In this document: piece by piece, positions 1 through 5,811 of the stretch | Numbering within the stretch: position 1 is the first letter of the stretch | Layout: the number at the start of each line of letters is the position of its first letter | IMG/VR virus record: IMGVR_UViG_3300025323_000435 | Coordinates: 1-40,750 of that record | Direction: 5' to 3' (one strand) | Length of the DNA stretch: 40,750 nucleotides | Origin: a virus | Made by a program: the position numbers and the translations under genes | Notes under the pieces: model-generated | Told to the model about the DNA's origin: nothing | The model's database searches: none | What the model saw: only the letters and a program-made list of their open reading frames with translations

Positions 1-2
1 TC

Positions 3-122
3 GTTTATGCAATCGGCGCAGCCATTCTTCGCGGAGAGTGGAAGCAGTTGCTCTACGCCTTTCTAGTCTTTCTCTTTCTCATGGTCACGCAAACACTATT
101 CGCGCATAAGAGCGAGTATTAG
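3..122 (+). CDS. C-terminal end of a membrane protein (partial, left edge)
   Basis: An open frame enters from the left edge and stops at TAG 120-122. It encodes about 39 residues: a short polar stretch (RGEWKQ), then a hydrophobic run with FLVFLFLMV and a polar tail ending HKSEY. This looks like the last transmembrane helix and cytoplasmic tail of an integral membrane protein. Too little is present to name a family. It points away from the tspO cluster, and a hairpin follows directly. Confidence 0.5.
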   Translation, partial: VYAIGAAILRGEWKQLLYAFLVFLFLMVTQTLFAHKSEY

Positions 123-153
123 CCGCGTAAAATCGCTCCGCTCTCACGCGGCT
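121..153. terminator. Hairpin between convergent genes
   Basis: AGCCGCGT at 121-128 pairs perfectly with ACGCGGCT at 146-153. It lies between the + strand membrane protein and the minus-strand gene ending at 162, so it may end both transcripts. There is no clear U-tract, so an intrinsic terminator is likely but not certain. Confidence 0.45.
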
Positions 154-161
154 TGCCGGCG

Positions 162-398
162 TCACAGCTTTGTACCCAAGTAGTGAGCTAGCTGTTTTTT
201 TAAGAATGTCCTACCGGATCCGCTTTTGAGAAACCGCTCCCGTCCCTTTGCGTCTTGTTCGGTTTTAGTCCAGGCAGTTAAGAAATCATCAAGCGAGGCA
301 TATTCTTTCAGAATGTTTCGCTCTAATTTAACATCCAAATGGAGTAGTTGAGATACATAGCAAAGCTGACCCAAAGAATATATGGCAAAAGAAGCCAT
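162..398 (-). CDS. Small hypothetical protein downstream of tspO
   Basis: The frame gives up to 78 aa and ends with a basic, helix-rich stretch (FLTAWTKTEQDAKGRERF then FLKKQLAHYLGTKL) that reads like genuine protein. The longest version overlaps the 3' end of tspO by 76 nt. A TTG codon just upstream of the residues LDVKLERN would shorten the overlap, so the true start is uncertain. No family is recognised. It would be the third gene of a minus-strand unit regulator-tspO-this gene. Confidence 0.45.
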   Translation of the reverse strand: MASFAIYSLGQLCYVSQLLHLDVKLERNILKEYASLDDFLTAWTKTEQDAKGRERFLKSGSGRTFLKKQLAHYLGTKL

Positions 399-823
399 GC
401 GGCCGGTATAGAGATTTTATAAAATGCGATAATCGCGGCGAGAATGGCGAGCCATAGAAAAACAATCTCGACAAGCGCACCGCCGGGGCTGTGCAGACCA
501 AAAAAGATAATTGACCAGAGTGTATTCAAAACTAATTGAATAAAAAACAGTGCAACCGCCCATTTCCACACACGCAACATCCTTACATTCTCAAGTATGT
601 AAGGATGTTGTTTCCAGACGAGAAAAAGAGAAATGCCCATAAGCGCAAACAATGTCGTCCAGATCGGACCGAATACCCACGCAGGAGGATTGAGAGCGGG
701 CTTGATAAGTTCTGAATACCAATCAGATTGAACCGCAGGAGCTGTAAAAAACGCACCAATCACCCCGGCCATTTCTGATACCGTAATCGCGACAACCAAT
801 TTAAAAAAATTATTAATTCTCAT
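323..823 (-). CDS. tspO: TspO/MBR family membrane protein
   Basis: TspO proteins are five-helix membrane proteins that bind porphyrins and related ligands and are linked to stress and tetrapyrrole handling. The 166-aa length and five hydrophobic segments fit. The signature after helix 1 is visible: WYSELIKPALNPPAWVFGP followed by IWTTLFALMGISLFLVW, matching the usual W-Y-x-x-L-x-KP-x-x-x-PP-x-WVF-x-P pattern. The start is ATG at 821-823. An ArsR-like regulator lies 49 nt upstream on the same strand, suggesting a regulated pair. A 34-bp perfect palindromic element sits inside the gene (576-609) and encodes HPYILENVRML in a loop after the second hydrophobic segment, which is unusual. Confidence 0.9.
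   Translation of the reverse strand: MRINNFFKLVVAITVSEMAGVIGAFFTAPAVQSDWYSELIKPALNPPAWVFGPIWTTLFALMGISLFLVWKQHPYILENVRMLRVWKWAVALFFIQLVLNTLWSIIFFGLHSPGGALVEIVFLWLAILAAIIAFYKISIPAAWLLLPYILWVSFAMYLNYSIWMLN
576..609. repeat. Palindromic element, copy 1 (inside tspO)
   Basis: AACATCCTTACAT (576-588) and ATGTAAGGATGTT (597-609) form a perfect 13-bp inverted repeat around an 8-nt loop. The core 577-609 matches 1174-1206 at 32 of 33 positions. It lies within the coding sequence of tspO. Confidence 0.85.
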
Positions 824-837
824 AAATCTTTTACTAC

Positions 838-871
838 AACACCCTTACAAACTCCAGTTTATAAGGATGTT
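838..871. repeat. Palindromic element, copy 2 (between regulator and tspO)
   Basis: A 15-nt arm at 838-852 pairs with 857-871, with two G-T type mismatches. The core 839-871 is the same length as copies 1 and 3 and shares the arms and central CTC-AGT. It overlaps the 3' end of the regulator gene side of the gap and may be an operator or terminator for tspO. Confidence 0.75.
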
Positions 872-872
872 C

Positions 873-1157
873 TTATATCTTTTGAAACGATCGCAGGAAG
901 CGAACAAAAGTTTTGCCGTACGGCGACAAGGTGTGCTCTACGAATTTTCCGCGATATTTTTTATTCAAAAGTCCCGCCTGATAAAGCCGACGTGTGTGTT
1001 CGCCGATGGTTTTTTCATTGGCTCCGAGTGTTTCAACGATATCCTCTAATGTTATGCCATCGCGCTCGGCGATAAGAAGCAATATCTCAATGCGGTAATG
1101 ATTCGACATCCCCTTCAAATGCCGCTCCATTTGTTTTGCCGTCTTTATCTTCGCCAT
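873..1157 (-). CDS. ArsR-like winged-helix transcriptional regulator
   Basis: The product is about 94 aa from ATG at 1155-1157. A GTG at 1173-1175 would add six residues but collides with the palindrome. The fold is a winged helix-turn-helix: NHYRIEILLLIAERDGITLEDIVETLGANEKTIGEHTRRLYQAGLLNKKYRGKFVEHTLSPYG has the ArsR order of helix, recognition helix (EKTIGEHTRRLYQAGLL) and wing (basic KKYRGK then SPYG). There are no obvious metal-binding cysteines. It lies just upstream of tspO on the same strand. The palindrome at 1174-1206 directly precedes its start and is a natural autoregulatory operator. The ligand is unknown. Confidence 0.75.
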   Translation of the reverse strand: MAKIKTAKQMERHLKGMSNHYRIEILLLIAERDGITLEDIVETLGANEKTIGEHTRRLYQAGLLNKKYRGKFVEHTLSPYGKTFVRFLRSFQKI

Positions 1158-1173
1158 AATTTCATTGTACACC

Positions 1174-1206
1174 ACATCCTTACATTCTCAAGTTTGTAAG
1201 GATGTT
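1174..1206. promoter_or_regulatory. Palindromic element, copy 3, probable operator of the regulator
   Basis: ACATCCTTAC (1174-1183) pairs with GTAAGGATGT (1196-1205). It ends 17 bp upstream of the regulator's ATG, where a repressor would block its promoter. The 33-nt unit is nearly identical to copy 1. Confidence 0.65.
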
Positions 1207-1432
1207 ATTGGAATGATTTTGCCTGCCCTGAGTTTATCGAATGGGATAGGATGGATTGTTCTAAGGAAATGAAATCAGAGGCGGTGGATTTTTGATATCC
1301 TTGCAGGTTTTTGATTCTTTCAGAAAGTGAATCCAGCTCTGCCCCGTAGTGAGCTTCGCTCTACTACTGGGGCGCACCACGAGATTAGAAAATGCGGGCA
1401 GGCAACGTTTTTCGGAATATTTTGTTGCATAG
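1207..1432. other. Non-coding stretch with one hairpin
   Basis: No convincing gene is visible. A hairpin runs from GCCCC 1341-1345 to GGGGC 1369-1373 with an inner GAGC-TTCG-CTC cap. A short motif near 1221 (CCCTGAG followed by TCGAATGGG) resembles common intergenic palindromes. Nothing else stands out. Confidence 0.4.
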
Positions 1433-1654
1433 TTTATACCACATTCTTGCTTATTTAACTGTGCCTGTCCCCGTTACTGCATCGCTATCGGCCGCGACGC
1501 AAGCAGAGTAACGACGAAAGGCCTTTTCTATCCGCTGAAGAACGCCGTCTTGAAATCCGGAACCGCCCAAGGGATTCGCAACCGCCTGACCGGAAAGTAT
1601 GCAGAAATCTCGCTACGGAAGGGCGCGATTTTAATTATCCATCAACTCGCCTAG
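1433..1654 (+). pseudogene. Gene remnant without a start codon
   Basis: After a stop at 1430-1432 a frame stays open to TAG 1652-1654. Its second half reads like real protein: GLFYPLKNAVLKSGTAQG, then IRNRLTGKYAEISLRKGA and ILIIHQLA. No ATG, GTG or TTG opens it, so it is probably a 5'-truncated gene. A strong terminator-like hairpin follows 38 nt downstream, as expected at a former gene end. The family is not recognised. Confidence 0.3.
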
Positions 1655-1691
1655 CGAGAGCAGGCACTTTGCTCCCCGCGCAATCTGAATA

Positions 1692-1722
1692 CCAAAAGAA
1701 CCCCCGCCGGGGGTTCTTTTGG
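1692..1722. terminator. Strong bidirectional terminator hairpin
   Basis: CCAAAAGAACCCCC (1692-1705) pairs perfectly with 1709-1722 around a 3-nt loop, giving a 14-bp stem with A/T-rich flanks on both sides. It can end the remnant on the + strand and the zinc-ribbon gene on the minus strand. Confidence 0.8.
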
Positions 1723-1740
1723 ATATTTGTTGCCCGTGGC

Positions 1741-1892
1741 GATACCGTACCCCACCGGTCAAGCACCGCAAGGTTCTTTGACCTCTCTATCGTGCACCCG
1801 ACCGATGCCTGTCGGTATGGGTCAGTTCAAAGAGTATTCGGCGACTTTCGATGCATTTCGAAGGCCGAAGAGGCTGGGCGGTACCGTACCAA
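1741..1892. repeat. GGTAC-C-GTACC repeat region, two copies
   Basis: GATACCGTACC starts at 1741, 18 nt after the terminator, and CGGTACCGTACCAA lies at 1879-1892. The latter is identical to the start of the repeats at 23565 and 29876. The distance from terminator to the first copy is the same 17-22 nt as at those sites. Confidence 0.6.
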
Positions 1893-2052
1893 ATCCAAAT
1901 GTTACAAATGTGACACGAAAACGGGGTCTTCGGGACTGTAACATTTCTAGAGAAATGTGGCTCAACCAAAATATGGAAACGGAAAATTTCTTATCACAAC
2001 TGTGACAGCGCACTGTAACAATTGTGTATCCACAGTTTGGACAAAAAAACAT
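1822..2052 (-). CDS. Possible small zinc-ribbon protein
   Basis: From ATG at 2050-2052 the frame encodes 76 aa with two CxxC knuckles, FFCPNCGYTIVTVRCHSCDK, which would bind one zinc ion. The remainder (RFRVTFVTFGFGTVPPS, then a tail ending AEYSLN) passes through the GTACC repeat, so the C-terminal part may be translated repeat DNA rather than conserved protein. Many spurious ORFs arise from such intergenic repeats. The terminator at 1692-1722 would end the transcript. Confidence 0.35.
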   Translation of the reverse strand: MFFCPNCGYTIVTVRCHSCDKKFSVSIFWLSHISLEMLQSRRPRFRVTFVTFGFGTVPPSLFGLRNASKVAEYSLN

Positions 2053-2079
2053 TGACTGCACCTGCCGTTGGGTTATCCT
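2052..2079 (+). promoter_or_regulatory. Sigma70-type promoter for the ParB/methyltransferase leader
   Basis: TTGACT (2052-2057) and TATCCT (2074-2079) are 16 nt apart, pointing to the gene at 2362. Transcription would begin near 2086, leaving a leader of about 275 nt. Confidence 0.55.
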
Positions 2080-2085
2080 GAATAC

Positions 2086-2361
2086 AGGCATCGCTCTCTA
2101 ACATAGTCAGTCACCTTGGCCGTTTACGGCTGGCGTTCCTTCTCTTGCGGGCTTAGCCCAAAAAAACAAGTGGCAGGACGTCTAAAAATCTGCGAATAAC
2201 AACTGATCGGATGCTCTAGCCATCGCGCGAAGTGAGCGTCCGATAAAGAAACGCAAATCGAGGACAGACAAGCATGAGCTTGTGTGTTTCCGCTTTGCGT
2301 TTTTTGTTTAGCGAAATGACGACTCTGGAGTCGATGTCGATTATTCGCTAACGAAAAACAT
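2086..2361 (+). promoter_or_regulatory. Structured 5' leader with attenuator-like hairpin
   Basis: Several hairpins fill this gene-free leader. AAACGCAAA (2249-2257) pairs with TTTGCGTTT (2294-2302), caps an inner ACAAGC/GCTTGT hairpin (2268-2283), and runs into a T-tract at 2300-2305, which resembles an intrinsic terminator upstream of the gene. A second hairpin, TTAGCGAA (2308-2315) with TTCGCTAA (2344-2351) and an inner CGACTC/GAGTCG stem, ends ten bases before the ATG. Premature termination or start-site masking could control the cassette. No known riboswitch is recognised. Confidence 0.5.
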
Positions 2362-2689
2362 ATGGCCAAGAAACTTGAATGGCATACTGAGCGCCGCAAG
2401 GTGAAGGAGCTCATCCGGTACGAGAAAAATCCTCGGACACTCAGTCCCCTACAACTCGAAGGACTGAAGCGTAGCTTGCGGAAATTCAATATCGCCGAAC
2501 TACCATGCATCAATGTTGACGGCACGCTTGTAGCCGGGAACCAACGTGTTCTTGCCCTCTCACTCCTCGGGCGCGATGAGGAGGAAATCGAAGTTCGTGT
2601 CCCAAGTCGTCCACTCACCGACAAAGAGTTCCGCGATTATCTTCTCACTTTGAATAACGAAATGCACCAGTCCATATTCGTGCAATACT

Positions 2690-2717
2690 ACAAGAGGCGC
2701 CTGACGGCGCCTCTTGT
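2690..2717 (+). promoter_or_regulatory. Hairpin covering the transposase ribosome-binding region
   Basis: ACAAGAGGCGCC (2690-2701) pairs with GGCGCCTCTTGT (2706-2717), and the ATG follows at once at 2718. Transcripts entering from outside would fold here and hide the start, a known way for IS elements to limit transposase expression after insertion into active genes. Confidence 0.6.
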
Positions 2718-3563
2718 ATGAACGAATCAATCACCACATATCAAAACCTCAAAGCAATCATAGCAGACATCTTCAGCTCCTTGAAACTCAAAAACAGAGA
2801 ACATCCCAAAGGTCGAAAACCGGCGCTTACCAACATCGAAGCGGTCACGTGTGCAGTATTGAAGCAGCAGCAGAACATTGAGACGAAGCAGTCGTTGTAC
2901 AACATCGTCGAGCCTCCGTGCTCGTACAACACATTTGTTGTCTCGATCAATCGCACGCAGGGCTACCTGGCGATTGTCATAGCGCTCATCATCAGCATAT
3001 TCCGCAGACACGCACATTTCCTGAAGTTCACTGACGCGACTGAAACTCCCGTATGTCTCTTGAAGAACTCAAAGCATCACAAGACGATGGCTGACTTCGC
3101 AACCAAGTCAAAGACGGGCAAAGGCTACTATTTTGGCTTGAAGACTCATCTTTCTGCCGATCTGGAAGGGCGTATTCTGGCACTCAAGTTCACCTCAGCA
3201 AACGGCGACGATCGTGCTGTCTTCAAACAGATGAACGCAAAGCTTCGCGGACTCTTCGTTGCGGACGCGGGCTATGTGGGCGAAGAGTTCACCAAAGACT
3301 TCTACATCGAGAATGAACGCATGGTCTTGACGGCAACGCGATGCAACATGCGAAAGATAGCAACGCCTGATCAGATTGAGTTACTGAACCTCCGGATGAA
3401 AGTAGAGACGCACTTCCGCATGTTGAAAGTCGTCTACGGATTCATTACGTCCATGCCACGCTCGGTTGGCGGATATCTCGCGCATTACCTCTCCGCCATC
3501 GTGGCACACCTGCTTCAATTACTCGCAACCATTCCGCCGGTTACCCCGAAAGTTCTCGCTTGA
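2718..3563 (+). CDS. IS982-family DDE transposase
   Basis: The 281-aa protein cuts and pastes or copies its own element. The DDE triad is visible: D106 in FTDATETPVC, D183 in LFVADAGYVGEE and E230 in RMKVETHFRMLK. The stretch from KTGKGYYFGLKTHLSAD to FTSANGDDRAVF is the conserved catalytic core that identifies the IS982 group, and the total length matches the family. The gene is intact, starts at ATG 2718 directly after the inhibitory hairpin and ends 69 bp before the right terminal repeat. Confidence 0.9.
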   Translation: MNESITTYQNLKAIIADIFSSLKLKNREHPKGRKPALTNIEAVTCAVLKQQQNIETKQSLYNIVEPPCSYNTFVVSINRTQGYLAIVIALIISIFRRHAHFLKFTDATETPVCLLKNSKHHKTMADFATKSKTGKGYYFGLKTHLSADLEGRILALKFTSANGDDRAVFKQMNAKLRGLFVADAGYVGEEFTKDFYIENERMVLTATRCNMRKIATPDQIELLNLRMKVETHFRMLKVVYGFITSMPRSVGGYLAHYLSAIVAHLLQLLATIPPVTPKVLA

Positions 3564-3655
3564 GTTTTGATTGTTTGAGGTTTACATCACCAACCGCACT
3601 ACCTGTGGTCTTTTAGGAGTGCTGACGGAAATGCATTTCGTTATTCAAAGTTCTC

Positions 3656-4648
3656 ACCTCAAATCGAAGTGGCGCGGATTGGGACTGGACAAAATTGGCC
3701 GAGGAGTTCGACCTCGGCGAGCTTCTCACGGCTGGGTTCAATGCCGACGACCTGAGCTGCGTCTTTAACGACAATCTCGAAATCCTAGATGACGAGATAG
3801 ACGAAGAAAAAGAAATGGAACGTGCGAAGACGACGGAAATCAAGCTTGGCGATGTGTTTGCTTTGGGCCGTCATAAGTTGATTTGTGCCGATGCGACCGA
3901 CCTGGAAATTGCTAAGAAACTCATGGGTGACGTCCGTGCCAGCATGGTGAATGATGATTTGCCATACAACATCGGTCTTTCGTACGACAAGGGTGTCGGG
4001 GGTAAGGCAAAGTACGGAGGTAAGGTTAATGACAACAAATCAGAAGAAGAATATCGCGCATTCGTTAAATCGGTGATGCAAAATTCGCTCGCGGTCTCCA
4101 AGCCCGACGCGCACTTTCTCTTCTGGTGCGATGAACGATGGGTATATCTCTTCCAAGAACTGTACAAAGAACTCGGTATCCGTTCGTTGCGCTTGTGCAT
4201 CTGGATTAAAGATAATCAATCGCCCACTCCAGCCGTGGCGTTCAACAAGGCGACGGAGTTCGTCGTCTATGGAACCGTCGGAAAACCGTGGCTCAACGAC
4301 AAAGTGAGGAACCTGAACGAAATTATCAACAAAGAAGTCACTACCGGCAATCGCCTCACGGAAGACATCCTCGACCTCCTAAACATCTGGCTCGTGAAGC
4401 GCCTACCCAGCAACAAATACGAACATCCGACTTCAAAAAGTCCGACCTTACACGAGAAAGCACTCCGTCGTTGCACTCGACCGGGAGATGCTGTGCTCGA
4501 CCTTACGGCGGGCTCCGGCAGCATTCTTTCAGCGTGCGAACAGCTCGGACGCACGGCGTACTGTTGCGAACTGGAGACAGTTTTCTGCCAAGTAATTATT
4601 AATCGTTTCAAAAAAATCAGCCATGACCCAGTCAAAAAACTCAATTAA
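3656..4648 (+). CDS. Methyltransferase half of the interrupted gene (N6_N4_Mtase)
   Basis: This is the 3' part of the split gene, with a possible TTG restart at 3695 (MAEEFDLGELL). After an acidic linker it shows a beta-class amino-methyltransferase layout: catalytic motif early (DDLPYNIGLS) and SAM-binding motif late (AVLDLTAGSGSILSACEQLG). The catalytic motif reads DLPY where DPPY is expected, and the SAM motif lacks the usual FxGSGTT ending. Either change could weaken activity. The stop overlaps the start of the next methyltransferase (ATG 4623), so both were translated as a coupled pair. Confidence 0.75.
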   Translation, partial: TSNRSGADWDWTKLAEEFDLGELLTAGFNADDLSCVFNDNLEILDDEIDEEKEMERAKTTEIKLGDVFALGRHKLICADATDLEIAKKLMGDVRASMVNDDLPYNIGLSYDKGVGGKAKYGGKVNDNKSEEEYRAFVKSVMQNSLAVSKPDAHFLFWCDERWVYLFQELYKELGIRSLRLCIWIKDNQSPTPAVAFNKATEFVVYGTVGKPWLNDKVRNLNEIINKEVTTGNRLTEDILDLLNIWLVKRLPSNKYEHPTSKSPTLHEKALRRCTRPGDAVLDLTAGSGSILSACEQLGRTAYCCELETVFCQVIINRFKKISHDPVKKLN

Positions 4649-5384
4649 ATTCGGAGACATCATCCGTCTCGGAAATCACGTACTCGCCTGCGGTGATTGT
4701 CGAGACCAGAAATTCATCGCGCGAGTTGTTGGGAACCAGAAAATCAAATCCGTAATCGTCGATCCCCCGTATGGTGTCGCCATTGTCGAGAGCAAGCGTA
4801 ATTTCAAGACACTACTGAAAGACAAATTGGTCGAAGGCGACCACCTACAGAGCGACGAGGAGTACACCGCGTTCACTCGCAAGTGGATCGAGGCGACCAC
4901 ACCACATCTGGAAAGGAAAAACAGTTTCTACATCTTCAACTCCGACAAAATGGTATTCGCCCTAAGGCAAGGAATGTTAGAGGCGAAGCTGAAATTCGGA
5001 CAGCTCCTTGTGTGGGTGAAAACAAGCTCAGTCGTTGGCCGCCTGGACTACGCGCCACAACACGAACTCATAGTATATGGGTGGGGCGGAGTGCATGAAT
5101 TTCTGAAGTCGAAGGATAGGAGCGTAATCGTATATCCGAGACCTGCCAAGAGTCCGATGCACCCGACGACAAAACCAATTCCATTAGTCCGCCGCCTTGT
5201 TTTGAACAGCACGCGCATCGGCGATGTCGTGTATGACGGATTTCTTGGTTCTGGTACGACGCTTCTCGCGTGCGAGCAGACAAAGCGCATCTGCATTGGC
5301 ATCGAGATAGATCCAGAATACTGCCAGCTTGTCATCGACCGCTTCCGTAAACTTACCGGCTTCAATCCCGAGAAATATGTCTAA
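4623..5384 (+). CDS. DNA N4/N6 methyltransferase
   Basis: The 253-aa protein transfers methyl groups from SAM to exocyclic amino groups in DNA. Motif IV is intact (SVIVDPPYGVAIV, near residue 47), and the SAM-binding motif I comes late (YDGFLGSGTTLLACEQ, near residue 205), which is the beta-class order. HPTTKPIPLVRRLV is the usual motif X-like stretch. It overlaps the preceding methyltransferase by 26 nt and the TerS-like gene by 8 nt. In a phage-type packaging cassette it would protect viral DNA from restriction. Unlike its neighbour it looks catalytically competent. Confidence 0.88.
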   Translation: MTQSKNSIKFGDIIRLGNHVLACGDCRDQKFIARVVGNQKIKSVIVDPPYGVAIVESKRNFKTLLKDKLVEGDHLQSDEEYTAFTRKWIEATTPHLERKNSFYIFNSDKMVFALRQGMLEAKLKFGQLLVWVKTSSVVGRLDYAPQHELIVYGWGGVHEFLKSKDRSVIVYPRPAKSPMHPTTKPIPLVRRLVLNSTRIGDVVYDGFLGSGTTLLACEQTKRICIGIEIDPEYCQLVIDRFRKLTGFNPEKYV

Positions 5385-5811
5385 GGTACAAACGATTAAA
5401 GTCCGCCAAGACAAATTGAGAGTGGCATTGCTGGAGCAACTCAAACGCACTCCAATCAAGGAAATCGCGTGCGACAAGGTGAAAATCTCTCGCACCACCT
5501 TTTACCGTTGGATTAAGAGGAGCAATAAATTCGCAGAGGAGGTAGAAACCGCTCTTAATCAAGGCCGAGAGTTCATCAACGACTTGGCCGAGTCCCAAGT
5601 TATTTCACTCATCAGGCAAGGCAAGCTCGAAGCCGCGCGACTGTGGCTCCAGCACAACAGCTACCGGTATGCCAATAAGGTGGAGTTTTCGGGGACGGTC
5701 ACGACCAAAAATGAACCGCTACCCGCCGCAGACAAAACGTCCGTGAGGCAAGCGCTTAGGCATTCATCATTGTATGGCAAAGAGAAACCGCAAAAACCAA
5801 AAGAGAAATAA
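5377..5811 (+). CDS. TerS-like helix-turn-helix protein (terminase small subunit)
   Basis: The ATG at 5377 overlaps the methyltransferase stop, so I prefer it over an earlier alternative start at 5329. The 144-aa product opens with a basic HTH (LRVALLEQLKRTPIKEIACDK followed by ISRTTFYRWIKRSNKF), then a helical part with ESQVISLIRQGKLEAARLWL and a polar tail. Small terminase subunits recognise packaging DNA through such an HTH and pass it to TerL, whose gene overlaps by 38 nt. This context supports the call; the sequence alone would only say HTH protein. Confidence 0.7.
   Translation: MSKVQTIKVRQDKLRVALLEQLKRTPIKEIACDKVKISRTTFYRWIKRSNKFAEEVETALNQGREFINDLAESQVISLIRQGKLEAARLWLQHNSYRYANKVEFSGTVTTKNEPLPAADKTSVRQALRHSSLYGKEKPQKPKEK

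Larger units (their letters stand above)
2647..3651 (+). mobile_element. IS982-family insertion sequence, complete
   Basis: The element is 1005 bp and bounded by perfect 20-bp inverted repeats, 2647-2666 and 3632-3651, starting with AC as usual for IS982. The target duplication is TCTC (2643-2646 and 3652-3655). It carries one intact transposase. Perfect ends and a target frame that still reads through suggest recent insertion. Confidence 0.9.
2362..4648 (+). pseudogene. ParB-like domain/DNA methyltransferase gene split by an IS982 element
   Basis: The 5' piece (2362-2646, 95 codons) encodes a ParB-like nuclease/binding domain: LIRYEKNPRTLS, then a region with VDGTLVAGNQRVLAL. The 3' piece (3656-4648) encodes an N4/N6-adenine/cytosine methyltransferase domain. 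Removing the IS and one copy of TCTC restores an uninterrupted 425-aa frame reading DYLLT-SNRSGADWDW across the junction. Such ParB-methyltransferase fusions are typical of phages and sit next to terminases, as here. The insertion separates the two domains and presumably inactivates the full-length protein. Confidence 0.85.

Noticed and set aside
1669-2005. Two + strand open frames over the terminator and GTACC repeats
   Set aside because: They start within a hairpin and carry no protein-like composition.
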